From positions 1-34,998 of the forward strand of contig JAQGHQ010000249.1 in assembly GCA_028288765.1 (NCBI GenBank): DNA of 34,998 nt, read 5' to 3'. A program made the translations under genes and the position numbers. Below, in pieces: positions 15,515 through 22,119 of the stretch. This DNA is from Gemmataceae bacterium (lineage in GTDB: Bacteria; Planctomycetota; Planctomycetia; Gemmatales; Gemmataceae). Under the pieces are notes generated by a model. The model did not search any database and was not told where the DNA came from. It was given only the letters and a program-made list of their open reading frames with translations. Positions within the stretch are counted from its first letter, which is position 1. Each line of letters opens with the position of its first letter.

Positions 15515-15718
15515 ATGATGGCCGACGAGTCCGAAGAGTTGACCCTTGACCAGCGGCGGTCGGTGTTCGTCGCCCTGGTCGAGGCGCAGGACGAGGGGTT
15601 GGGGGTCCGGGACTCCCGGGCGGCCGTGGCCCGCAAGTTCGGGGTCGACGTCGAGCGGGTGTGTGAAATCGAGGAGGAGGGGCTGGCCGGCAACTGGCCC
15701 CCGTTCGGCCGCGGGTAA
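15515..15718 (+). CDS. Small conserved HTH-like protein
   Basis: This acidic protein of 67 residues contains 'LTLDQRRSVFVALVEAQDEG', 'VRDSRAAVARKFGVDVERVC' and 'EIEEEGLAGNWPPF'. The pattern suggests a helix-turn-helix fold, and from memory closely similar small proteins are common in Gemmata-type planctomycetes; no function is established to my knowledge. Two adjacent ATG codons (15515, 15518) follow GGAGGA (15505-15510); the second has the better spacing. Confidence 0.68.
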   Translation: MMADESEELTLDQRRSVFVALVEAQDEGLGVRDSRAAVARKFGVDVERVCEIEEEGLAGNWPPFGRG

Positions 15719-15782
15719 TCCGCCGTAGGGGTCGACGCCGACCTTCGTCTCCGGCCTGTCGCGCGGAGTGTCCATGCCGTCC

Positions 15783-15835
15783 TGTGCGAAAATATTGTCC
15801 ACGACAAGCGCCGGGGCGGTCGTTCATCGGGTCGT
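15783..15835 (+). repeat. Sequence shared with 33997-34112
   Basis: TGTGCGAAAAT, then a CAAGC..CGGGGCGGTC core and TCATCGGGTCGTCAT occur here in the same order as at 33997-34112. The second locus has expanded the middle by a 39-bp tandem repeat. Both lie beside decayed mobile-element-like sequence. Confidence 0.65.
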
Positions 15836-15865
15836 CATCAAACCGACGCGAGTTGGTCTCCTCGC

Positions 15866-16240
15866 GTGAAGCGGCGGGTGACCGCGCGGTTGCGGGACCT
15901 CTGTCGGGACCGACGGACCGCGGCCGGGATCGCCGACCAACTCAATGCCGCGGGGTTCTGCCCACCGAAGTGAACGCCTCGGTTCACCCGGAGTATCGTG
16001 TCCCGGCTGCTCGTCCAGCTCGGGCTGGGGTCCCGTCCGCCACACGGCAGCCCGGTCGGACTTGGGCCGGATGAGTACCGGCCGGCCGGGCTGGCCCGGC
16101 GGCTGGGGATCAACCGGGACACGGTCCGGGTCGGGTGGGTCCGCCGGGACGCGGACCGGCACCATGTAATCGGGGTCGACGAGGGTGAGTTGTCGCGGTT
16201 GCAGGAACTCCACCAACTCCCGCGGACGGGGGGCCAATAA
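15866..16240 (+). pseudogene. 3' remnant of a site-specific recombinase gene
   Basis: One frame reads 'VKRRVTARLRDLCRDRRTAA' then 'GIADQLNAAGFCPPK', a TGA at about 15971, and continues 'TPRFTRSIVSRLLVQLGL', 'GLGPDEYRPAGLARRLGINR', 'HHVIGVDEGELSRLQELHQL'. From memory this matches the C-terminal region of large serine recombinases in planctomycetes (a 'LNAAGF.PPKR' helix, then a winged-helix-like 'PDEYRP.GLARRLG' segment). The TGA replaces an expected CGA. A further deletion removes part of the turn between 'DTVRVGW' and 'RRDADRHHV'. The catalytic N-terminal domain is absent, so it is inactive. Confidence 0.6.
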
Positions 16241-16314
16241 ATCCCGGTTAGCGGAATTGACGACGCCGAAACCGTGGCCGACCGGGTCACCCGATCTGCG
16301 TCTTTGGAGGCAGT

Positions 16315-16449
16315 ATGGCTGAGCCATCGAATCTGCCTTCTCCCGGCACAAGCGGCGGCTTGGAAGTTCGCTCGGACGCCTCCCGCGGGCGGGAGTGTCG
16401 CCTCCGCGTGCTGACCCACAACCTGATGCTCCTGGCGGCTCATAAATAG
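16315..16449 (+). CDS. Small 44-residue frame with a good ribosome-binding site, unrecognised
   Basis: ATG 16315 has GGAGG 4 nt upstream (16306-16310). The peptide ends 'RGRECRLRVLTHNLMLLAAH' then K and a TAG. The end of the peptide looks like the C-terminus of a DDE transposase, though I cannot name the family. The TAG is followed in the same frame by the HTH remnant, so this could also be the front of a larger gene cut by a stop. Expression is uncertain. Confidence 0.35.
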   Translation: MAEPSNLPSPGTSGGLEVRSDASRGRECRLRVLTHNLMLLAAHK

Positions 16450-16725
16450 AAGGTTTCAACAGAGCATCGCGTCCTAGAAGCAACGGGCGGGAATCTACAG
16501 GCGGCCGCCCCCAGGTTGGGGATTTCGCGGCAGACTCTGCGCCGCCGGCTGCAGGAGCTGGGGCTCTACCTCACCCGCCAGTTTGAAACAAAAGTTGCCA
16601 CGCAACGAGTTGCCCACTCACGTGTCCCCGGCTCCGAAAGACTTGCCGGCCCGCGGAGATGCTCCCTTGACGACTTGAACCACAAGACGAGGAGCATCTT
16701 CTGGCTCCCGTTCGTTCCATTCTGA
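16450..16725 (+). pseudogene. Fis-type helix-turn-helix tail of an NtrC-family regulator
   Basis: The frame immediately after the TAG at 16447-16449 reads 'HRVLEATGGNLQAAAPRLGI' then 'SRQTLRRRLQELGLY'. This is the C-terminal Fis-type DNA-binding helix-turn-helix of sigma-54-dependent response regulators, almost to consensus. No receiver or AAA+ domain is present upstream, and the frame past residue 42 is unrelated to the family. It is a fragment left after deletion or rearrangement. A Pro within the HTH helix is another sign of decay. Confidence 0.6.
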
Positions 16726-17056
16726 TCGTAGAAAACTTCGTGCTCCCTTTCTTTGGCATAGGCAATGCCTTCTCACATCCAACGCGATGCGGACCGGATC
16801 CTCCCGATCGGCGAGTCGGGATTGCGGACCGCCAAACTGGTCAAGATGCTCACATCGTGGTGGTGAAGGATGGACCACACTGCACCACTCGGACGCCCGC
16901 CGACGTTGTCACCCGGCGTTGCTTGAAGTCCTCAAGTAATCAGGACGTCGGCGCCTGCATTAACGAAAGAGTGATCGTATATATGTTGAGAAGAGATGTT
17001 CTCGCACGTGCGAAGCGCGTCGCCGACGGGCTTCACTCCGGCGTCGTCCACATCCC

Positions 17057-17292
17057 GATCAGACAGCAGAGGTTTTCGGCCTCCTGGTCGGCGCTGCCTT
17101 CCTGAGGCTTCCGGGGGTCAGCGCAGTGATCGGGGCCGGCTCCCCGGTCGCGGTACTCCTGGGTGGTGTGGAGGGTGCGCTGGCGGGGGTCCGCCCTCAG
17201 CGGCCTGGGGGATCTCGAACCAGCACATCCTGAAATACGAGGAAGTCGTCAAGGGCGGCAAGATCCTGGTGGCCGCCCGAATAGTGTCGTGA
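17057..17292 (+). pseudogene. Frameshifted remnant of a glycine-zipper membrane stress protein
   Basis: Three consecutive frames piece together one familiar protein end. First 'EVFGLLVGAAFLRLPGVSAV' then 'IGAGSPVAVLLGGVEGALAG'; next 'GSALSGLG'; last 'GISNQHILKYEEVVKGGKIL' then VAARIVS and a TGA. Small bacterial general-stress/YflT-like proteins have this layout: a Gly/Ala-rich membrane hairpin followed by 'GIPEEHAKYYEE..K.GK.LV'. Two small indels near 17185-17210 break the frame. The 5' part is missing. It lies 41 bp upstream of lutA. Confidence 0.6.
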
Positions 17293-17333
17293 TTCTGAAT
17301 AGGACGGGAGACGTACATCGGAGGGCCGTGCCG

Positions 17334-18083
17334 ATGAAGGTCGGGCTATTCATCCCCTGCTACATCGACGCCTTCTTCCCGGAGGTCGGCATCGCGACGC
17401 TGGAGCTGCTCGAGCGGCTAGGCTGCTCGGTGGAGTACCCGCTCGAGCAAACCTGTTGCGGCCAGCCGATGGCCAACAGCGGCTGCCAGGAAGATTCCGC
17501 GGCCACCGAAGCCCTCTTCGTCCACTGCTTCAAGGAGTTTGACACGGTCGTCGGGCCGTCCGGCAGCTGTGTCCACCATATCCGCTTTCACCTCGACGCG
17601 ACCGAGCAGACGCCGCAAACAAGGAAGGTTCGGGCCGGGACACGTGAACTGGTCGAATTCCTGCACGACGACTTGAAGGTCGCGGACTTTCCCTGGGCGC
17701 CGGCGTTCCCGCACAAGGTGGGGCTGCACGACAGTTGCACCGCCGTCCGGGGTCTCGGCCACGCCCGGCCGTCGGAACGGGTCAACGAGCCCTACTTCTC
17801 GAAGACCCGGGACTTACTCGGCAAGGTCCTGGGACTCGAGCTGGTCGAGATCGACCGGCCCGACGAGTGCTGCGGGTTCGGCGGCAGCTTCTGTGTCACC
17901 GACGAGGCGGTCTCGGCCAAGATGGGCTACGACCGCGTCCACGACTTCCACCGCCACGGGGCCGAGTACATCGCCTCGGCCGACATGTCCTGCCTGATGC
18001 ACATGAAGGGCGTGATCGACCACCTGAACCTGCCGATGAAAGTCGTCCACATCGTCCAGCTCCTGAACGGGGGACCGGTATGA
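17334..18083 (+). CDS. lutA: Lactate utilization protein A, (Fe-S) oxidoreductase with CCG domains
   Basis: LutA is one subunit of the LutABC complex that oxidises L-lactate to pyruvate. The 249-residue protein carries two CCG-type domains: 'IPCYIDAFFPEVG', 'TCCGQPMANSGC' (residues 40-51) and 'GSC' (79); then 'HDSC' (135), 'DECCGFGGSFC' (178-187). These cysteines bind an iron-sulfur cluster. ATG 17334 has GGAGGG 8 nt upstream; a longer frame back to 17163 runs through the pseudogene remnant and is rejected. The stop overlaps the lutB start by ATGA, so translation is probably coupled. It is the first gene of a 12-gene operon. Confidence 0.93.
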   Translation: MKVGLFIPCYIDAFFPEVGIATLELLERLGCSVEYPLEQTCCGQPMANSGCQEDSAATEALFVHCFKEFDTVVGPSGSCVHHIRFHLDATEQTPQTRKVRAGTRELVEFLHDDLKVADFPWAPAFPHKVGLHDSCTAVRGLGHARPSERVNEPYFSKTRDLLGKVLGLELVEIDRPDECCGFGGSFCVTDEAVSAKMGYDRVHDFHRHGAEYIASADMSCLMHMKGVIDHLNLPMKVVHIVQLLNGGPV

Positions 18084-19459
18084 CCCGTCCCGTCGATCCG
18101 GAAGGGCGGGCCGCACGGTTCATCGCCCTGGAGATGCACGAGTCCACCCACGACCGCCTCGTGTGGGGGATGCGGCACAACCGCGACAAGGCGGTCGCTG
18201 GTGTGCCGGAGTGGGAGGACCTCCGCGAGCTGGCGTCGCGGATCAAGGACCACACGCTCACCCACCTGGACCACTACCTCGAAGAGTTCGAGGCCAATGC
18301 GATCAGGCTCGGCACCCACGTCCACTGGGCCCGCGACGCCGAGGAGCATAACGCGGTCGTCTACGACGTCCTCGCCGCGCACCGGGTGAAGTCGCTGATC
18401 AAGAGCAAGTCGATGCTCCAGGAGGAATGCGGCATGACGCCCTACCTCCAGAAGCGCGGCATCGAGGTGACCGAGTCGGACCTCGGCGAGCGCATTCAGC
18501 AGCTCGCCGACGAGCCCCCCAGCCACATCGTGGTGCCGGCCATCCACAAACTCCGGACCGACGTGGCCGCCCTGTTCGCCGAAAAAATCGGCACGGACCC
18601 GAAGGACTCCGATCCGCACGACCTGGCCGAGGCGATGCGCCAGAACGCCCGGCCGAAGTTCATGGCGGCCGACGCGGGCATGACCGGCGCCAACTTCGCC
18701 GTGGCCGAGACGGGCGGGTTCGTCGTCTGTACCAACGAGGGCAACGCCGACATCGGGGCCGCCGTCCCGCCGCTCCACGTCGCGAGCATCGGCATCGAGA
18801 AGTTGATTCCCCGCGCCCGCGACCTCGGAATCTTCATCCGCATGCTCTCGCGGAGCGCCCTCGGCTCGCCGATCACGCAATACACCTCGCACTTCCACGG
18901 GCCGCGGCGGGGCGGGGAGCTGCACGTGGTGCTCGTGGACAACACCCGGAGCGACCGGCTCGGCTCGCCGGACTTCTGGCACGTCCTCAAGTGCATCCGC
19001 TGTGGGGCGTGCATGAACACCTGCCCGGTCTACCGCCGCGGCGGCGGGTTAAGCTACGGGGCGACCTACTCCGGGCCGATCGGCGTGATCCTCGGCCCCG
19101 GCTTTGACCTGTCGAAGTATCGCGAGCTTCCCTTCCACTCGTCGCTGTGCGGGTCGTGCACCGAGGTGTGCCCGGTCAAGATCGACATCTCCGACCAGAT
19201 CTACAAGTGGCGGCGCGTGGTGGCCGCGAAGGGGATGCTCCCGCTTGCCAAGCGGGTCGGCATGAGTGCGCTCGGGGCGACCCTGGCCCACCCGTCGCTC
19301 TTCCACGCCGCAGAGGCCACCGGGGAATGGGCGCTGGCACACCTGCCGCGGTTCCTGCTCTACAACCCGCTCAACCCGTGGGGCAAGCGCCGCGAGCTGC
19401 CGGCCGTCCCCAAACAGACGTTCCGCCAGTGGTACCTCGAGAACCGGAGGACGTCATGA
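18080..19459 (+). CDS. lutB: Lactate utilization protein B, ferredoxin-like iron-sulfur subunit
   Basis: LutB has 459 residues. The N-terminal 290 residues form the LUD domain ('GMTGANFAVAETGGFVVCTN' near residue 200-220). Two 4Fe-4S motifs follow: 'CIRCGACMNTCP' (Cys 305, 308, 311, 315) and 'CGSCTEVCP' (Cys 357, 360, 364). The C-terminal tail matches the family ('FRQWYLENR'). It transfers electrons from lactate oxidation. It overlaps lutA upstream and lutC downstream, each by ATGA, so the three are translated as a coupled unit. Confidence 0.94.
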   Translation: MTRPVDPEGRAARFIALEMHESTHDRLVWGMRHNRDKAVAGVPEWEDLRELASRIKDHTLTHLDHYLEEFEANAIRLGTHVHWARDAEEHNAVVYDVLAAHRVKSLIKSKSMLQEECGMTPYLQKRGIEVTESDLGERIQQLADEPPSHIVVPAIHKLRTDVAALFAEKIGTDPKDSDPHDLAEAMRQNARPKFMAADAGMTGANFAVAETGGFVVCTNEGNADIGAAVPPLHVASIGIEKLIPRARDLGIFIRMLSRSALGSPITQYTSHFHGPRRGGELHVVLVDNTRSDRLGSPDFWHVLKCIRCGACMNTCPVYRRGGGLSYGATYSGPIGVILGPGFDLSKYRELPFHSSLCGSCTEVCPVKIDISDQIYKWRRVVAAKGMLPLAKRVGMSALGATLAHPSLFHAAEATGEWALAHLPRFLLYNPLNPWGKRRELPAVPKQTFRQWYLENRRTS

Positions 19460-20124
19460 GCGCGCGGGACGCGATCCTGGCGGCGGTCCGAAAGAACTTG
19501 CCCCGACCCGCCGTGCCGCTGCCCGAAAACCCCGGGCCCGAGCGGAAGGGGGTCAAGCACGGGCTGGGCTACAAGGAACACCTCACCCGGCTACCCGAGG
19601 TCCCGGGCGCCCCGGACGTGAACGAGCCTCTGCTCCCCTACTTCCGGCGGCAGTTGGAGGCGATGGGGGGGAGGTCCTTCGAGGCGGCCGACGCCGCGGC
19701 CGCCGGGGCGAAGGTGGCGGACCTGTTCCCGGATGCCAAGGTGGTCTGCTCGGCCGTGCCCGAAGTACCAGGGACGCGAACGATCGAGACCGTCCGGGAC
19801 CCGCACGAACTGAACGACGTCGACGTCGGGGTGGTCCGCAGCCCGCTCGGGGTGGCGGAGGCGGGGGCCGTCTGGCTCACCCAGGCAGACCTGGTCGTGA
19901 ACGCCCTGGGTGTCCTGTCGCAACACCTCGTTGTGCTGCTCGACCCCGCGGCGGTCGTCGAGACCATGCACGACGCCTACGGGCGGATCGACCTCGCCGC
20001 CAGCCCCTACGGGGTCTTCCTGGCGGGGCCGTCGGCCACCGGGGACATCGAGGGGGTGATCATCCACGGGGCCCAGGGCGCCCGGAGTCTGACCGTCCTG
20101 CTCATCGATCAGACAAGTAGATAA
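19456..20124 (+). CDS. lutC: Lactate utilization protein C, with altered C-terminus
   Basis: LutC is the third LutABC subunit, with 222 residues and a LUD domain ('DVGVVRSPLGVAEAGAVWLT', 'LSQHLVVLLDP', 'ASPYGVFLAGPSATGDIEGV', 'GARSLTVLL'). The last residues, 'IDQTSR', are not the original end. Bases 19936-20103 are repeated at 21086-21253 with one mismatch, and the downstream copy continues to 'LAHQAPEGAV' with a stop that overlaps budA. Insertion of the hydrolase segment therefore replaced the tail after 'SLTVLL'. All conserved LUD motifs precede the junction, so the protein is probably functional. Confidence 0.92.
   Translation: MSARDAILAAVRKNLPRPAVPLPENPGPERKGVKHGLGYKEHLTRLPEVPGAPDVNEPLLPYFRRQLEAMGGRSFEAADAAAAGAKVADLFPDAKVVCSAVPEVPGTRTIETVRDPHELNDVDVGVVRSPLGVAEAGAVWLTQADLVVNALGVLSQHLVVLLDPAAVVETMHDAYGRIDLAASPYGVFLAGPSATGDIEGVIIHGAQGARSLTVLLIDQTSR
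19936..20103 (+). repeat. 168-bp direct repeat, copy 1 (within lutC)
   Basis: It is identical to 21086-21253 except for c20007 against g21157. The offset is 1150 bp. Flanking bases differ on both sides, so the repeat borders are sharp. Confidence 0.97.
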
Positions 20125-20235
20125 ATGTACATCGTTCGTTATGTGGTAGCCGCCGCCGTGCTGTCGGCGATAGAGGGAGGCGAAGGCAAGGCTTCGACTT
20201 CACCTTCCTCCACCCCCGAACGAGGAGACAATCCC

Positions 20236-21057
20236 ATGAGCACGATCACGACCAAAGACGGCACGCAGATCTACTTCAAGGACTGGGGTAGCGGACAGCC
20301 CGTGGTGTTCAGCCACGGTTGGCCGCTCAGCGCGGACGCGTGGGAAGACCAGATGCTCTTTCTCGCGTCGCGTGGTTACCGCTGCATCGCCCACGACCGC
20401 CGCGGGCATGGCCGGTCGAGCCAGCCCGGGGGCGGCAACGACATGGACACCTACGCCGACGATCTGGCGGCGCTGGTCGGAGCACTCGACCTGAAGGACG
20501 CGACCCACGTCGGCCATTCCACCGGCGGCGGGGAAGTCGCCCGCTACATCGGCCGGCACGGCACAAAGCGGGTTGCCAAGGCCGTGCTGATCGGCGCGGT
20601 GCCGCCGCTGATGCTCAAGACGCCCGCCAACCCGGGCGGCACGCCGCTGGACGCCTTCGACGGCATCCGCAGCGCCGTCCTGGCCGACCGCTCGCAGTTC
20701 TTCAAGGACCTGACCATGCCGTTCTACGGCTATAACCGGTCCGGCGCAAAGGTGTCCCAAGGCTTACGCGACTCGTTCTGGCTCCAGGGAATGCTGGCCG
20801 GCTTCAATGCCGTCTACGAATGCATCAAGGCATTCTCCGAGACGGACTTCACGGAAGACCTCAAGAAGATGGACGTGCCCACGCTCATCCTTCATGGCGA
20901 CGACGACCAGATCGTCCCGATCGGTGCTTCGGCGCTGCTCTCCGCGAAGCTCGTCAGGGGCGCGACGCTGAAGATTTACCCGGGCGCACCGCACGGCATG
21001 TGCTCGACACTGAAGGACCAGGTCAACGCGGACCTTCTCGCGTTCTTCAGGACGTAG
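20236..21057 (+). CDS. Alpha/beta hydrolase (non-heme haloperoxidase/arylesterase-like)
   Basis: This cytoplasmic protein has 273 residues and the complete triad: nucleophile '[12 protein letters not shown]' (Ser about 95), acid 'HGDDDQIVP' (about 222) and 'GAPHGM' (His about 252). The oxyanion strand is '[14 protein letters not shown]'. Family members hydrolyse esters and can make peracids (cofactor-free chloroperoxidases); the real substrate is unknown. ATG 20236 follows GAGGAG. Unlike its neighbours it does not overlap adjacent genes: 111 bp precede it and the duplicated lutC 3' end follows it. It was evidently inserted into a pre-existing lutC-budA junction and is not needed for the pathway logic. 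Confidence 0.92.
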   Translation: MSTITTKDGTQIYFKDWGSGQPVVFSHGWPLSADAWEDQMLFLASRGYRCIAHDRRGHGRSSQPGGGNDMDTYADDLAALVGALDLKDATHVGHSTGGGEVARYIGRHGTKRVAKAVLIGAVPPLMLKTPANPGGTPLDAFDGIRSAVLADRSQFFKDLTMPFYGYNRSGAKVSQGLRDSFWLQGMLAGFNAVYECIKAFSETDFTEDLKKMDVPTLILHGDDDQIVPIGASALLSAKLVRGATLKIYPGAPHGMCSTLKDQVNADLLAFFRT

Positions 21058-21085
21058 GCGATCGTAGGCGTAGCACCTCACCCTA

Positions 21086-21286
21086 CTGCTCGACCCCGCG
21101 GCGGTCGTCGAGACCATGCACGACGCCTACGGGCGGATCGACCTCGCCGCCAGCCCGTACGGGGTCTTCCTGGCGGGGCCGTCGGCCACCGGGGACATCG
21201 AGGGGGTGATCATCCACGGGGCCCAGGGCGCCCGGAGTCTGACCGTCCTGCTCCTGGCACATCAAGCGCCGGAAGGAGCCGTCTGA
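21086..21286 (+). pseudogene. Detached original 3' end of lutC
   Basis: The first 168 bp repeat the end of lutC (one mismatch). The frame then continues LAHQAPEGAV and stops at TGA 21284-21286, which overlaps the budA ATG by one base (TGATG). GGAAGGAG within it (21271-21278) is the ribosome-binding site of budA. The fragment has no start codon of its own. It preserves the ancestral lutC terminus and the coupling to budA. Confidence 0.92.
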
Positions 21287-22119
21287 TGCCACGACTCGAT
21301 ACCACGCTCTCCCCGGGCCTTTGGGCTGCGCTGCTGAACCATTCCCAGCGGGTGCACGAGCCCCCCGCGCATATCGTCCGCACGGCCCTCGCGGAGTACC
21401 TCCGGGTCGCGCACCACACGCTGTACCAGGTCTCGACCGCCACCGCGCTCGTCGAGGGGGTGTACCAGGGCGCGGTCCGTGTCGGGACGTTGCGCGAGCA
21501 CGGCGACCTCGGGCTGGGCACGTTCGAGAACCTCGACGGCGAGATGGTCGTCGTCGACGGGCGGTTCTTTCAGGTGCGGTCCGACGGGTCCGTGCGGGAA
21601 TGCGGCGACGACGTGCCGAGCCCGTTCGCGGTCGTCACGCGGTTCACACCCGACGCGGCGGTCACCCTGGATCGGTGCCCGGATCTGAGCCACCTGACCG
21701 CCCGGTTCGACGGGCTCCGGCACTCCGACAACGTGTTCTTCGCCCTCCGCGTGGACGGGCACTTCGAGTACGTGCGTACGCGGGCGATGTGCCGGACCGA
21801 GGAAGGGGTGCCGCTCGTCCGGGCGGCCGCGGTTCAACCCGAGTTCGAGGTCCGGGACGTGGCGGGGACGCTCGTCGGGTTCTGGACCCCGGAGTACGCG
21901 AAGACGCTCAACGTGCCCGGCTACCACTTGCACTTCGTGTCGGCCGACCGCACGAGCGGCGGTCACCTGCTCCAGTGCCGCGGGGCGAATCTGTGTCTCC
22001 AGATCCAGCGCGAGGCGGTCGTCGCCCTCGCGCTGCCCGAAACCGAGGACTTCTTGAAGGCCGACCTGCGCCGCGATCCGACCGCGGACCTCGGCAGGGC
22101 GGAGGGGGCGAAGAAGTGA
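21286..22119 (+). CDS. budA: Alpha-acetolactate decarboxylase with an N-terminal RHH-like segment
   Basis: The enzyme converts 2-acetolactate to acetoin. The 277-residue protein has the zinc-binding signature 'GYHLHFVSADRTSGGH' (His 214, 216, 227) and the family core ('STATALVEGVYQGAV', 'GTFENLDGEMVVVDG'). The first 42 residues ('TTLSPGLWAALLNHSQRVHE' then 'AHIVRTALAEYL') resemble a ribbon-helix-helix DNA-binding motif fused to the catalytic domain. ATG 21286 has GGAAGGAG upstream and overlaps the relic lutC stop. Its own stop overlaps the alsS GTG, so the pair is coupled and acetolactate can be passed straight on. Confidence 0.92.
   Translation: MPRLDTTLSPGLWAALLNHSQRVHEPPAHIVRTALAEYLRVAHHTLYQVSTATALVEGVYQGAVRVGTLREHGDLGLGTFENLDGEMVVVDGRFFQVRSDGSVRECGDDVPSPFAVVTRFTPDAAVTLDRCPDLSHLTARFDGLRHSDNVFFALRVDGHFEYVRTRAMCRTEEGVPLVRAAAVQPEFEVRDVAGTLVGFWTPEYAKTLNVPGYHLHFVSADRTSGGHLLQCRGANLCLQIQREAVVALALPETEDFLKADLRRDPTADLGRAEGAKK

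Larger units (their letters stand above)
16241..17333. other. 1.1-kb region of gene remnants upstream of the lut operon
   Basis: The region holds one small intact frame (16315-16449), a Fis-type HTH tail (16450-16725) and a stress-protein remnant (17057-17292). Between 16726 and 17056 I see no recognisable protein and only a short AT-rich patch (TATATATG near 16978). The promoter of the lut operon should lie in the last 300 bp but cannot be pinned down. Confidence 0.55.

Noticed and set aside
16740..17105. 121-codon plus-strand frame as a gene
   Set aside because: No ribosome-binding site, no recognisable family, and it overlaps the stress-protein relic in another frame.
17163..17333. N-terminal extension of LutA
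   Set aside because: It runs through the frameshifted relic. The LutA family starts at the 'MKVGLFIPCY' position, which has its own ribosome-binding site.
20104..20235. Separate small gene or longer hydrolase N-terminus
   Set aside because: The in-frame extension from 20125 ('[12 protein letters not shown]') lacks a ribosome-binding site, while ATG 20236 has one and matches the family start.
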